The notes below the pieces were generated by a model. The model had not been told where the DNA came from and ran no database searches. It was given only the letters and a program-made list of their open reading frames with translations. Below are positions 36,113-48,290 of a stretch of DNA of 64,000 bases, piece after piece. This DNA comes from Margaritifera margaritifera (taxonomy: Eukaryota; Mollusca; Bivalvia; Unionida; Margaritiferidae): NCBI GenBank assembly GCA_029931535.1, contig JAQPZY010001129.1, positions 682,001 to 746,000 on the forward strand, in the 5' to 3' direction. A program made the translations under genes and the position numbers. Positions within the stretch are counted from its first letter, which is position 1; each line of letters begins with the position of its first letter.

Positions 36113-37034
36113 GTGTGAAGGTGGAGAATGTGTGGGCTGTTGTGGAGAAGGGATCCCCTGTGTTGAGACAGGAGATCCCGCCGGTAAGGTAGAGACCTGG
36201 ATCGATTGATCAACAAGTCTAGCAGATCATTGAACCATGATCGCTGGGGCCACAGTGGAGTGATGAGGTTGATCTGCGCAGTGGAAGTTCGGACTTTTTG
36301 CAGAACTTGAGGTAGCAGTCGGAATGGTGGGAAGGCGTATGCGAATAGCTGATCCCACTGGAAGCTGAATGTGTCCGCTGCCCATGCTCTCTGATCCGGG
36401 ACCGGAGATACGTAAAAGGGAAGTCTGTTGTTGAGCCTGGTCTCAAACAGGTTCACTAAGGGTCTTCCCCAGAGTGTGAACAGGGACTCTGTTACAGAGC
36501 GGTGAAGAGACCATTCTGTGATGATGGCTCAACCTGTCCTGGATGGGCAATCCGCTAATGGAACCCCAGCCAGGAATCTGTCCTGATTCATCCACCAGAG
36601 CAAGAGGTGGTGAAAGTCCCGTCCTAGTGGGATCGGGGTTGATAGAGAATCTCTGTGTGATTTCCACCTTGCGAGGAGGAGGAACTGTAGAGGGAGCTTA
36701 TGGAGACGTCCTAAAGGAACCAAGTCGGCAGCGGCGTTCAAGGTTCCCAATAGGAAATAGAATGGGGGTCCTTGATAGCGTGGGTTGTTCTCGAACTGGA
36801 GTCGATAACCCTCGTTCGCAATGGAGAGGACCCACCCATCGTCTGTGATGCTTGATCAAGCCTCTGAAAGAGGCCTAGGTGAACACCTATTGGGACGTTC
36901 GGGAGGGGTATGCACGGCAGGAGAGGGGTTAGATCCCTAGGGCTGTCCCTCCCCTTTCCTCCGGTGGGAAAGGAAGGAGGATTATAGAACTTCCTCTTTT
37001 GGGGTCTGCGGGAACCTTGACGCCATGGACCCAA
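36113..37034 (-). pseudogene. DIRS RT/RNase H remnant with two internal deletions
   Basis: The RT start (ADDGWVLSIANEGYRLQFEN) is followed almost at once by LLGTLNAAADLVPLGRLHKL and PLQFLLLARWKSHRD, which normally lie after the catalytic palm. The whole palm, including both aspartate motifs, is therefore missing. LLWWMNQDRFLAGVPL then joins to SRTG and TEWSLH, so the RNase H core is also missing. After that the RNase H-recombinase spacer is well kept (NNRLPFYVSPVPDQRAWAAD, FSFQWDQLFAYAFPPF). Confidence 0.8.
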
Positions 37035-37039
37035 CGGAT

Positions 37040-38720
37040 GAAGAGGAGGTCTAGTTTAAGGTTGCGACTTGGGCTGGGGTTGCATCTGCTTGAAGAACTT
37101 GGCGGATGGCCCCTGAGATCGATTCACATTAACACATTTCCTGGCTGATTGTGATGGGCCAGGAGTCAATGTAAAGGATAAATGTTGATGATCCAGCAAG
37201 TCTTGAGAAGCCACAGTTGGTATGAGGCCCCCAAGAGGGTCTCAGCTTCTAGCGGAGCAGCCCTTAGAAGGTCTTTACTCTGGTTAAGTAAGACCTTCGA
37301 GGAGTCCAATGCAATGTCACGGCGGATGTGCAGAAATTCCGCCGATAAAGCCATTGCAGCAGAAAGAGCATGCCGGGACGTCTTGGCCACCACTTCCAGC
37401 ACGCGTTGTAATGCGGCTGGATTCAAGGAGGCCTCTCTCAGGATACTAAATGCAGTTGCTGAGAATAGATCGGAATGCAACACAATGGTTACAAGTAACC
37501 GGTTTTCTGCTCCATGGCATTGATTGTTTTAATTGGAAGGCAAGCCCAGGCTTTCGCAGAAATGCCCACTTTGGCCACCTCAGCATCCAATTGGGGAGGT
37601 TTGGTAGGCCACTTTGGGGAATGTATCATGTAATTGGCAGAAGAGACCAGGGGTCTAAATGTCGAGGGAGGCACGAACCACCCTCGATATTACCGAGCTA
37701 CATTTTGGTCTAGCGAAAGCCTCTGTGAGAGTTCCTCAATCATTGGGGAATGAGGGAGAAGCTCCATGGAGATCTTTTCCATAATGGAAAGGATCTTTTT
37801 GGATTGTGTGCCACATGGTTTGGGGCACAATTCCGGGGGTAAGAGGCGGTAAACTTCGTTTACTGCCTTATCAAAGGACCAGACCTCTTCCTCGAATTCC
37901 AACTGAGGGGAAGGGGTGGGCCTGAGAGGTGTCAGTGCAGCTGTTTCTGTCTCAAACTCATTTGAGTCAACAAGAATAGAGGACATTGTCAGCATCTGGT
38001 ATGCTCTGAGTCAGAGTGGGTGGGAACATAGGAGCACTCTGCGCCACGACCCATAGTTCAGTGCGAGTTCCAGTGGGAAGGCCAGACCGCCTGTCTACCC
38101 TGGATGATGTGACACCTCTAGCCTTCAGCATTGGAGCCACCTGGTGAGGAGATGATGTCGGGAAACGAGCCACAGCATCACCTCGACTGTGAGGGCAAGT
38201 TCAAGGTCCAGTAGCTTCCCATGGGGGCATAATGGACCAAGGGCCTTGAGGTGGAGGGCCCCACATCCCATAAGGATTCATTGGGATAATAGGGTTGGGG
38301 GGATGCTGATCCATTCCCCTTCCCTAGTCTGAGCCCAGTGGGCAGACTCCCAATCCTGCACAGGATGGGACAGTAGAGGGGGGTACTCAGTCTGTACCCT
38401 GACCCCATACAGTGAGGCCGACGAGTGATAATCAGAGAGGAAATCATCTTTGACTGTTATATCACAACCCTGAAAGTGATGGGAGTGATGCATCACCTCC
38501 CGAGTGTGAGGGAGCAACACGCTACCATAAGCATGAAATGTGTTGCTTTGCTCCACCTCCCTAAAGGGAGGGAGCAGTTCGCTGTGGCAGTGCCACGCTG
38601 TCTATTACCCAAACAGGAGGGTTCAACCTGCTGTTGCGGTGCTCGACCTCCCAATAATGGTCCTTTTTCTTATGAAGAGAGAGGAATACGCTGTCCTCTA
38701 TGTTAGGCAGGGCCTGTTGT
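37040..38720 (-). pseudogene. DIRS gag-like region of copy 3, frameshifted
   Basis: Frames align with copy 2: CRDIALDSSKVLLNQSKDLL-like sequence (37166-37483), PPELCPKPCGTQSKKILSIM (37690-37995) and SLWDVGPSTSRPL (38178-38447). Frame changes separate them. The stretch 38450-38720 corresponds to the N-terminal end upstream of these blocks but is poorly kept. No catalytic motif; structural role inferred by position. Confidence 0.65.
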
Positions 38721-38727
38721 TATTTTT

Positions 38728-39187
38728 CAAAACAGAGACTTACCCGTACCTCAGTTGTATATCCGTAAATTGGGTGAGTGCTTCCACCCGCAAGGGGTGG
38801 AATACACGAGGGAGCCTTGGAGGCCCATTAAAGAACGAAGTTCTAAAAAAATGGGGAAAGTTTACAATACAGAATAAATATACAGACCGGATAGTACAAC
38901 AAAAAAGACTGATGAACTGCAGAATGGAGACCGCTAATGCGATAAGTTGCTGCAGGTACAATTTCTCTGGTGCTGTTCTTCAGGCAAACATCTACGCAGT
39001 ATGGCGTCCATGAAAAAGATGATGATTTAGGCAAGCCTAAACGAGGCACAGACTGGAGCGCAAAGGTCATTCTTATCTTTTATCCACTCTGGGAGGATGT
39101 ATTCATATCGAATGGATGGTGATTTTTGGCACGAAAATGGAATAGCTAACAATAGCGACAGGACAAGTAATTGCTGCTATTAAAAAA
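38728..39187 (-). repeat. 5' inverted terminal repeat and leader of DIRS copy 3
   Basis: 39006-39161 is the inverted repeat arm. The extreme end (39162-39187) matches the internal complementary region. Inward, on the minus strand, the leader reaches CTGAGGTACGGGTAAGTCTC near 38745, which fits a 5' splice-donor consensus. The same sequence block recurs at 39715-40212 and 40235-40765. Confidence 0.75.
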
Positions 39188-39705
39188 GTGGTGTGCAACC
39201 TGCTTTTCTGAGAATAAAAATAACACGATTCACAATAAAGGAATGTGTTACGATGATTTGTAATGAACAATAAAATGAAACATAACAAGTCTGTAGACCC
39301 AAATAGGTAAGGATAGGGATATTTTAACAAAATACCTACCCTAGCTAGAAATAATTCACAACAAAATTGGAATGCTAACACCCTTGTGGGGTGTGCAAGG
39401 CAGTACACAACATGCACAGAACAAAGCTAATAACTCTCAAGAGCGCTCAATTTAAGCTGAGAAAATTCTTGATCTGGGATAATTCCAAGCGATGAAGACA
39501 ATGCACATAAAGAATATAGTAAAATTGCTGTGTTAACCCATGAAGTAAAGGTGATTGTTCATCGATGTAAACAAGGGAGATATTACAGTTGTGCGACTGA
39601 AAAAGAATGATGGGCAGTGTGCATGGCAAAGTATCTGCAGGGTATACCAGGGGGGATCTAGTATTCAAGAATCTTCTAGTTCACCCTAATGGGAGGATGA
39701 ATTTT
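39188..39705 (-). mobile_element. DIRS copy 2, displaced 5' leader part
   Basis: Continues the copy 2 leader from 34640: GTGGTGTGCAACCTGCTTTT here matches GTGGTGTGCGACTTGCTTTA at 19871. The match runs to TTCACCCTAATGGGAGGA (39682-39699), also in the 20.4 kb fragment. The terminal inverted repeat of copy 2 itself is not seen. The next block belongs to a different DIRS subfamily. Confidence 0.8.
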
Positions 39706-39714
39706 TGTTTCCTT

Positions 39715-40212
39715 AATACAAAATACTTACCCGTAACCAGTTGTAATTGATAATGAATATGAGTTTGGGACACAGCATGGTAACCTAAGCGGTCCCTTAA
39801 AGAACAAATTTACTGAAAGGGAGCTGGGGTTACCGGCATGGAAGTTGAATATAATAAATGATAATAATATATTATAATAATAATATATTATAGGATAAAT
39901 GTAAACCTGAGATATAATAATATAGGATAAATGTAACTCTGAGATATAATATTTGTTGAAGAAAGACTGCAATGCAGTCTAGCATTAGCAAAAAGCAATT
40001 TTTTTCTGGTCACAATTTCGACATATGTCCATCCTTGATAAAGATGAATGTTCTGCGCATGGGCATGCAAGGTGCATGAGTGGACCATGTCTTGTTGACA
40101 CTTCTCAACTCTGTGGGAGGATGTATTCACATCAAACGGGTGTGCTTTTTCAGCATGAAAAAAGAGTAAGCTATGCAACAGTGATGGATTATGTATTACT
40201 GCTATTAAATTT
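39715..40212 (-). mobile_element. Isolated DIRS 5' end, copy 4
   Basis: Begins ACTTACCCGTAACCAGTTGT and ends GCTATGCAACAGTGATGG...TACTGCTATTAAA. It shares with copy 3 the TGGGAGGATGTATTCA block and the terminal ACTGCTATTAAA. It holds no coding region. 39845-39960 contains a local duplication of TAGGATAAATGTAA and GAGATATAATA. Confidence 0.75.
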
Positions 40213-40234
40213 GGTGTTTATACAATTAATTAAG

Positions 40235-40765
40235 AAAAAGAAATATGTAATTCCTACTATGTTAGGCTACGGTCTCTGCTGCATATTTTCCTTAACATGA
40301 AAAACTTGCCTGTAACCAGTTGTAATTGATATTGAATATATGAATGTACCCTAACCCCTAAGGGGTTGGATTACAGCATGGTAACTTAAGAGGTCCCTTA
40401 AACAACAATTTTCTGAAGAGGGTGGGATGGGGGGTCTACCAGAATGTAAAATGAATATGGAGACGATAAATGTAACACAGAGATATAAAATTTGCTTAAG
40501 GAAAGATGCAATGCGGTGAAGCACTAGGAACAAGCAATTTTTCTTATGTCATAAATTCAACACACGTCCATTAACATTGTGTTCTTGAAAAAGATGACTG
40601 TTCTTTGCATGGGCATGTGAGGTTCACAAGTAAACCATGTCTTTGTGACATTTCTCCACTGTGGGAGGATGTATTCACATCAAATGGATGAGGTTTTTGG
40701 GCATGAAAAAAAAAAAGTAAGCTATGCAGTAGCGATGGGTTATGCTATTAAAATGTTTGGATCTC
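40235..40765 (-). mobile_element. Isolated DIRS 5' end, copy 5
   Basis: Second tandem copy of the same terminal region: CTATGTTAGGC (also at 38698), AACTTGCCTGTAACCAGTTG, CCCTTAAACAACAATTTTCT, GTGGGAGGATGTATTCACAT and AAGCTATGCAGTAGCGATGG. It matches copy 4 through most of its length and extends further left into leader sequence. Confidence 0.75.
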
Positions 40766-41065
40766 GCTCATTATCAAACTCATGAGAGATCTTGATCACG
40801 TAAGCCTATTTTCAAAGTTTTATCAAAATCTGATCAAAAATATGGTCTCCAGGGTGGTAACAAGCTCAACTAATCAGATGCAAGATCACCTCATTAATGT
40901 ATGTGATCTCACCCGATATTTAACTCACTCAAGAGCTTGATAATATCAATATAAATTCATATTCCATATTTGATCAAAATTGGATCAGAAATATGGCTTC
41001 TAGAAATGTAACAAATTCAGCCAATCAGATGCAAGATCACCTCATGTGTGTATCTGGCCCATTAT
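40766..41065. repeat. Two-copy tandem repeat, ~155-bp unit
   Basis: AACTAATCAGATGCAAGATC-ACCTCAT occurs at 40876 and AGCCAATCAGATGCAAGATC-ACCTCAT at 41024. Both are preceded by GATCAAAAT(A/T)..GG(T/C)..CTCCAGG-like and TTTGATCAAAATTGGATCAG-like segments. Confidence 0.75.
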
Positions 41066-43419
41066 TTAACTTGTCCATGTATTTAGTATCTTTAGGCTGC
41101 AATGATGACAGACTGAAATTGTATATATGTAGTGTTGTATGTGTCTCATGATCTTTGGCCTCAATACCACTAGTAGCTTGAATACACAAAACAGGTATGA
41201 ATTATTTGATCAATTATTACAGGTATAGTTTTATAGATAATGTGCACTAATCTATTATTATTATTATTGTTATTATTATTATTATCTAGATTCCTGTAGA
41301 TTTGCCCTTTGCTCTTTGTTGTTTCACAACTACAGGTGCTAACCTGCCTATACACTTAGTACTTGACTTCTGATACTTATATTACTTTGATTACTGAACC
41401 TACAATATTCAATTGTTATAACTCGAAATTTACAATTATAATAACTGATATATCAGTAGAGTACACCTATACACAAATATATGTCATTCATATAATCATT
41501 TTAAAAAATACTTAATCTAATCCTTATGATGTTTAATTTTTTGCTTAAAAAAGAATAATTTTCATATTCACTTGACCTTTCAAAGGGCAAATACACACTA
41601 TTTGCCATCATACAAGTTTATGTTGGAACAAACTGCATTTAATTTGATACCAAATCATATGAAATATTACTCTGTAATTAAAATATCACAAATGTATCCC
41701 TGCACAGACTATCTTCAAAAGCAGCCATTACCAGGTTAAAAAAAAATCTACTTGTCTGCTTGTCCTCATTCGTCAGTGGTGAATGGGTAAGGACAATTAA
41801 GAACATTATCTATATAAACAACAAACAAATTTGTTGAGCCTACAGCACCATCTTCTTATAGTTTGACTTTTATTATACTGTACTATCAAATTAATTTACA
41901 ACAAGCTCACTTTGAAAATATATTCTGTATAAAGAATATCTAGTGAAAAGTCATTAATAGGGAAATCTTGATACACATGAGGGCTTAATTCTATATACAA
42001 CTCTGACAGAAAGACTTGTGAGTAACTTGACCCAGGAATTTCAAAGAGTTTATTTACTTAGTATGTAGAAGAATAAAGACACAACATTAAGCTATCAAAT
42101 ATCATAAGTAAGGTAAACCAGTTGACCTACAAGCTGTGCAAAAATGAGGTACAACACATGCTAATATAAAATTGTAATACCTTATAATATATATATTATA
42201 TTTTACAACAAATCCATGCAAAACGTTAATTATTTGAGAAATTACAGGAATTTTTAGTAAGATTAAAAATTTTACAAATGAAAAAAATGATAGATGCATT
42301 TGTCTGAAAATGTGTGTTAAAATGTTTACTGACTGGGATGGACTGCAAATTGAAACCAAGGTACACTGCATATACCTTTGAAACATGCTATTAAAACTTT
42401 AAATCTTTGGGAATAAATAGCTTCAAGATCTCAAAGTACTCTATTAAATTAGTCCACCAGCACAGTAATTGTAAGTACTTGAAAATCGGACCTATGTTCA
42501 GAACTCTAGAGCAGCATATTTGCTTACTGTATGCAATTTGAGTAAAAACACACAGACACATTTTTAAATGCATTGAAATTACTCAAAACATTTTAACTTT
42601 AAGTATTTAGTCCAAAGTTGTTAGCGTATTGCTCCTGCCATAAGCATAATCCATTTTGTATGTTGCCATAAGCACAATCCATGTTGTATGTTGGTGCATT
42701 CAGTTAATATATACTATGTTATAGATTCAATTTCCAGATGTTTTGTGCATGTTTGATATGATTATATTTGATCACTGTGAGAACACTAACGTAAATAGAG
42801 CGATATTAATCAACACACCCTGGACTTGGTTGCTGTCACTAAACTATCTGATGGATTCCAAAAGGCATGATTAACATCTTGAGTCTTGTAGCGTAAGTTT
42901 TGTGTTTTGTGGTGTTCACAAAATATTGCTTCAAATTTTATGAAATGCAATTAGTTCCAAACCAGGGAGTAAAATACTTATCTCGAACTCGGTGTTACCC
43001 AAAATGCATAGTTACCTACATGCTCCAGTCAATCAACATACTTAAGTATTATCCAGGTCTGCACACAAAAAAATCAGCAAAATGTCATGAACCTAGACAT
43101 TTTTGAATTGAGATCGCTTATTCAATACTCGACAACCAGAAGATTGCATCATGGTCAATGAGATGTGCAACCCACCGTACATACTGATATGTCAGTTTGA
43201 AACTGTATAATAGTGATTGAGATATTCAAAACATCTGTAATTACAGCTTCATCCAAAACATTTGCAAGTCTAGAATGATGAAAGAATTGAGTGAACATTC
43301 CCTTTTTGTCCACTGCCTTCGCACTAAAAGATGAAGGACACTGGATCCACATTTCCATCAGCCCTTCCTTCCTTTCATCCAGCTCTCCATCCATCAATCA
43401 CCTATCCTTTCTGCTCTAC
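41066..43419. other. AT-rich stretch, no supported gene
   Basis: Open frames up to 94 codons without domains. It contains an (ATT)n microsatellite at 41253-41285 and a 27-bp duplication at 42636-42692 (CCATAAGCATAATCCATTTT and CCATAAGCACAATCCATGTT). Confidence 0.45.
41253..41285. repeat. (ATT)n microsatellite
   Basis: About ten ATT units with one TTG interruption. It reads as an asparagine run on the minus strand, which is not a protein signal here. Confidence 0.9.
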
Positions 43420-44960
43420 AACTTTAAAGCTGTTTGAGATTAAGGAATGAAACTTGGTATACTCATATATCATCCTTAGAAGCTGTGTAGCATACCATGT
43501 TAGGTGGTTCTACTTTCAAGGTCAAAGTCACAGCTCAATATTTTCAGTTTTCCATCACATTTTTCTTTCCACTCTTTAACTTTAATGCTATTTGAAACTA
43601 AGTAATGAAACTTTGTATATTTACACATCATTATGAGGTGTGTCATGTATGAATTGGTGGTGCTCACTTTAAGCTCAAAATCATGGCTCAATATTTAATG
43701 TTGTCCTCTCTTCAAGCCATTTGAGACTAAGGGATGAAACTTGGTATACTTATATATCATTAAAAGGTGTGCTGCTTACCACATTTGGCATCATATCTTC
43801 AATGTCAAGGTCATTGCTTAATATCTGAAGTTTCTATCACTTTCCATTTCTACAACTTAAGGGCAGTTGGAGATTAAGGGATGAAACTTGTATACTTGTA
43901 TATCATCATTTGAAGGTGTATTGTGTATTACATTGGTGGTACTATCTTCAAGGTCAATGTCCAGGTCAATATTTTTAGTTTTCCAACACACTTTCTTTTC
44001 CATTCCATAACTTTAGAGCCCTTTCAGTTTCAGGGCTGAAACTTGGTATACTAATTCAATATCATTAGAGAATGTATCTTTCAAGTTTCAAGGTCAAAGT
44101 CATGCATCAATATTTTAAGTTTTCTATCACACTTTCCTTTCCTCTCTGTAACTTAAAAGGCATTGGAGATTAACAGATGAAACTTGGTATACTTATACAT
44201 CATCATTAGAAAGTGTTTCACATGCCATATTAGGTTAGTTGGTTGGTTTTTAAAGTCTCTTTCAACACAATGTAGGCTATATCATACAGAAGAAATGGGA
44301 GCTAAGTGTCTTTCCCCAAAGACACACCATGACCCAGTCTGGCTTGGCAGGTATTGAACCTGTGACCCTTGGATTACATGCCCAACACTCTACCAAATGA
44401 GCGACTGCAGCTCCTGCATACCATATTTTAAGTCCTATCTTCAAGGTCAAGTCACATATTCTTCATATTTTCCTTTTCATTCTATGACATTAGAGCCATT
44501 TCAGATTGGATTATGAAACTTTGTATATTTTTCATGTACCACATTGCGAGTGCTATCCTTTAAAGTCAAGGTTACAGGTTAATATTGTAGTTTTCAGCAA
44601 CATTTTGCCTTCTGTTCTATAACTTATAAGCTCTTTAAGAGAAATGAATGAAACTTGGTATACTTGTATGATGGCACTAGAAAATGTGTTACATTCCTCA
44701 TTTTAGGTCCTATCTAAGAGGTCAAGGTCACAGGTATATTGTTCATGGTTGTTTTTGTTTCTGCTTTATATCTTAAAAGCTGTTTGAAGTTCAGGGATGA
44801 AGTTATGTTGCTCTATTTGATGGCGTCTCATATATCAGTCAAGGTTTCATCTTCAATGTTAAGGTCCCTGATCAATTTATTTCCCTGCATTTTTACTCTA
44901 ATGCCCTTTGTGACAGTGATATAAAACTTGGTTACTTTCCATGTCTGCCAAGTAACTCTA
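43420..44960. repeat. Diverged tandem array, ~145-bp unit, ~10 copies, split by a SINE
   Basis: The landmark GGATGAAACTTGGTATAC recurs near 43446, 43601, 43731, 43877, 44032, 44173, 44511, 44645, 44794 and 44918. Each is followed by a TATATCATCATTAGAA-like segment, TTCAAGGTCAAAGTCA, CAATATTTTAAGTTTTCTAT and an ACTTTAAAGCCATTTGAGAT-like segment. Spacings are 124-155 bp, except 338 bp across the SINE. Removing its ~196 bp restores about 142 bp. Confidence 0.85.
44225..44420 (-). mobile_element. tRNA-derived SINE (family S1), inserted in the tandem array
   Basis: In reverse complement: GCAGTCGCTCATTTGGTAGA (A-box region), GGTCACAGGTTCAATACCTG (B-box region), GGTGTGTCTTTGGGGAAAGA, AGCTCCCATTTCTTCTGTAT, GTGTTGAAAGAGACTTTAAA, then an (AACC)n-like tail. 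Same family as 912-1098. Flanking CATGCCATATTA and CATACCATATTT are a possible mutated target duplication. Confidence 0.85.
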
Positions 44961-47127
44961 CAGCTCTGTCACAAGGGTCACAGCCAAATTTTATCACTAA
45001 ACTTTTGATGACCTCACCACAGTAGGGTGGGAAGAAAAATTTGCTGAATTAGTTTATTGGAACTGGAAAGGTCTACTGTCATTGATAAATGTACACCAAG
45101 TTTTTAAGGACAATTACACTGATGCAGAGTTGAATGGAATGAAATAGCTGAATGGATTTGTCTCCTTAAGGATGATGAAAAATTGCAACACTGAAAACAG
45201 GTATTCATCAATTGAAGAGGTAGGGGATCTGGGAACTAGGAGGATCACAGCAGTCTAATGCTGTCAAGGGAGGGATAAGGAGGAGGAGGAGAAATGGTGG
45301 CCCATACCAGGACCAACTTTTTGAGTCACTGTGTAGTGTATTCACAGTTTCTATTGCAGCAATCACCTGAGTCAGCACCAAACCAGAAACTTAATCCCAT
45401 ATTCCTTAACATGATGCAGTAAGAATGGACCACAGTCTTCTTATTTTACAGATGGATATCAACCAATAGCATTTCCTTTAGCTTTGGATAAGATGAAAAT
45501 CTGTGAGGTCTCTCTTTCATGCACATATACACAATGTAACAGTTGCATTGTTTTTAATATAAAAGTTTCAAGAATTACTGTGAGAAATCAAAATTAACTG
45601 ACAAAAATTTATATTTAGAAGACATTTTGTATTCCAATACTTTAGTGGTGTTATTATTGTAGGTGCATTAAAAGTATTTGTATGGAAAATGTTCAGCATT
45701 TACATAAATAGTAACTACACTTGGTGTAAATACATGTATCAGATTATCTAAGCTGAACTGCAAGTCTATTAGCCTACAACAAAGTCAGATAATCCAACTG
45801 GCAATATAAACATTTACAATTGCAAAAGCAAACTGAATGACTAATAATTTCACTTAATGCAATTAGTCAATTTACAAATCTTGAAGAATGTCATCTTTGA
45901 GGACCAAATTCAAAATATGGACTTGCGCAGAGGGGAATGATAACAATAAAATGAATAAATTTAAGAAGAAGAATAAAAAACCCTAAAATGATTGCATATA
46001 TATTTCTTACCTTAATAACTGGTATTCGGCTTGAACGACTGTCCATCATTGCCATTATCCAAAATATAGCAAGTCAAAATTGTGAAGTGAAACTGTTAAA
46101 AGACCCGTTTATAGTACTATCAAAACATCATTGCAGATTGAGGGTAATTGACTCATTACCCGACCATAACCTTTTCCTTACACTTTCAAAACAAGGAATA
46201 TCAATGAGCTTGTATTAGTAAAAGATAGTCACTACATGCCAGGATACTCCTTAATCAATAATAGCTCCTGTATTCTCTGATACACATGTGGCCAAAAGTG
46301 ATAAATGCCATCTATTGTATTATACTGTACTTTTTTTGCTCTAAAATGCACTTACAGATTATTCAAAATTGTAAACAAAGTAACAAAATACTGCAATATT
46401 GTAACAAAGAAACAAAAGTATCACAGAATCTGTTGGGGCTGAAGCACAACAAAAGTTTGGTCAAGGTCTATATGAGTTCCCTAGTCACCTATAAGTGTAT
46501 GTATCAACAACTATGAAGTCTAGCCATCATCATGATGAACAACAACAACAACAATTCGATATATTCTTTAGAAACTGCTATCCTTATCTTTTATTATGCA
46601 TCTTATAAAAATTATCATATTTTGACTCTCAAATTCATAATTGCAAAATCTATGGCAAGGATGGCCTTTTGTCAATGAATTCTGAGGTCGATCTCTAAAT
46701 GAGTGTGTATGGCAAACTTTTAGAGCTTGTGGGTGCATGTATATACTGAAATGGCTCACAAATTCCTGATAATCAGCAATTCCGACACTGTGACCTATAG
46801 TCTAGTCTAATAATTTTCTAAAGATTTAATTGAAAAAACAAGGATTAAGTTTCCAATTTGTACCACTCTCAATTCAGTGAATTATGAACCTAATTTTCTT
46901 TTTATATTACTACCAAAATATCTAATTTCATGAGCAGGTAAAGTGCCAGTTTATAACAAGCAAGGGAGTAAGTCGACTGGCAAAAAGTATAGACTTGTAC
47001 TCTGATGCAAACCTAATTGTCAGATGTGTTAAATTTGAAAGACTTTGCATAGTTATTGCTTTTCATGGAGTCATATTATTGACATAGTTTGTATAATATA
47101 CACCCAACTGTATAAACGGTGAGGAGT
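44961..47127. other. AT-rich stretch, no supported gene
   Basis: Open frames up to 76 codons (45988-46218, 46286-46516) without domains. A short (AAC)n lies near 46541. Confidence 0.45.
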
Positions 47128-48290
47128 CAGCTCTGTGCTGAATAATGCACTGAAAAATCAGGGTCTATATCTGTGTTGAATAATGCAATGGAATATCAGG
47201 ATCTAGAGCTGTGTTGAGTAATACACAGGATGATCATGGTCTAGATCTGTGCTAAATAATGCACTGGAAGAGATCTGTGTCAAATAATGCACTGGATGAT
47301 CGGGGTCAAGACTGTGTTGAGTAATGCACTTGAAAATCAGGGTACAGAACCTTGTTGAAAAATCCATTGTAAGATCAAGGTCTAGATCTGTGTTGAGTAA
47401 TGCACTGGAAGATCGAGGTCTAGATCTGTGTTGAGTAATGTACTAGAAGATCAAGGTCTAGATCTGTGTTGAGTAATGCACTGGAAGATCAAGGTCTAGA
47501 TCTGTGTTGAGTAATGCACTGGAAGATCAAGGTTTAGATATGTGTTGAGAAATGCACTGGAAGATCAAGGTCTAGATCTGTGTTGAGTAATGCACTGGAA
47601 GATCAAGGTCTAGATCTGTGTTGAGTAATGCACTGGAAGATCAAGGTCTAGATCTGTGTTGAGTAATGCACTGGAAGATCAAGGTCTAGATCTGTGTTGA
47701 GTAATGCACTGGAAGATCAAGGTCTAGATCTGTGTTGAGTAATACACTGGACGATCAAGGTCTAGATCTGTGTTGAATAATGCACTGGAAGATTAGGGTC
47801 TAGATCTGTGTTGAGTAATGCATTGGAAGATCAGGGTATAGATCTGTGTTGAGTAATGTACTAGAAGATCAGGGTCTAGATCTGTGTTTAGTAATGCACT
47901 GGAAGTTCAGGGTTTAGATCTGTGTTGAGTAATGTACAAGAAGATCTGGGTCTAGATCTGTGTTGAATAATGCACTGGAAGATCAGAGTCTAAATCTGTC
48001 TCGGGTAATGTACTAGAAGATCAAGGTCTAGATCGGTGTTGAGTAATGCATTGGGAAATCAGGCTCTAGATCTGTGTTGAGTAATACACTGGAAGATCAG
48101 AGTATAAACCTGTGTTGAGGAATACAATGGAAGATCAGTCTTGATCTGTGTTGAGTAATGCAGTGCATGATCAGGGTCTAGACCTGTGTTGAGTAATGCA
48201 ATGGAAGATCAGGGTCAAGATCTGATTTGAGTAGGGCACTGGAAAATCAGGGTCTAGATCTGACTTGAGTAAAGCACTAGAAGATCAGCG
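47128..48290. repeat. 38-bp satellite, ~31 copies
   Basis: The unit is TAATGCACTGGAAGATCAAG followed by GTCTAGATCTGTGTTGAG. Units between about 47400 and 47760 are nearly identical; those toward both edges are more diverged, the usual pattern when the middle of an array is homogenised. The unit resembles one arm of MITE-A, and MITE-A sequence continues past the right edge. No coding frame. Confidence 0.95.

Larger units (their letters stand above)
34641..39187 (-). mobile_element. DIRS-type retrotransposon copy 3, both ends present, nested in copy 2
   Basis: About 4.5 kb with inverted terminal repeats (34702-34858 and 39006-39161) and an internal complementary region (34903-35007) next to the 3' end, the standard DIRS layout. 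Order on the minus strand is 5' repeat, leader, gag, RT remnant, post-RT region, recombinase, internal complementary region, 3' repeat. The RT palm and the RNase H core are deleted, so it is non-autonomous. No target duplication borders it, as expected for recombinase-mediated insertion. Confidence 0.85.

Noticed and set aside
47128..48290. CRISPR-like array
   Set aside because: There are no unique spacers; the 38-bp units are directly contiguous, and the window is clearly eukaryotic.
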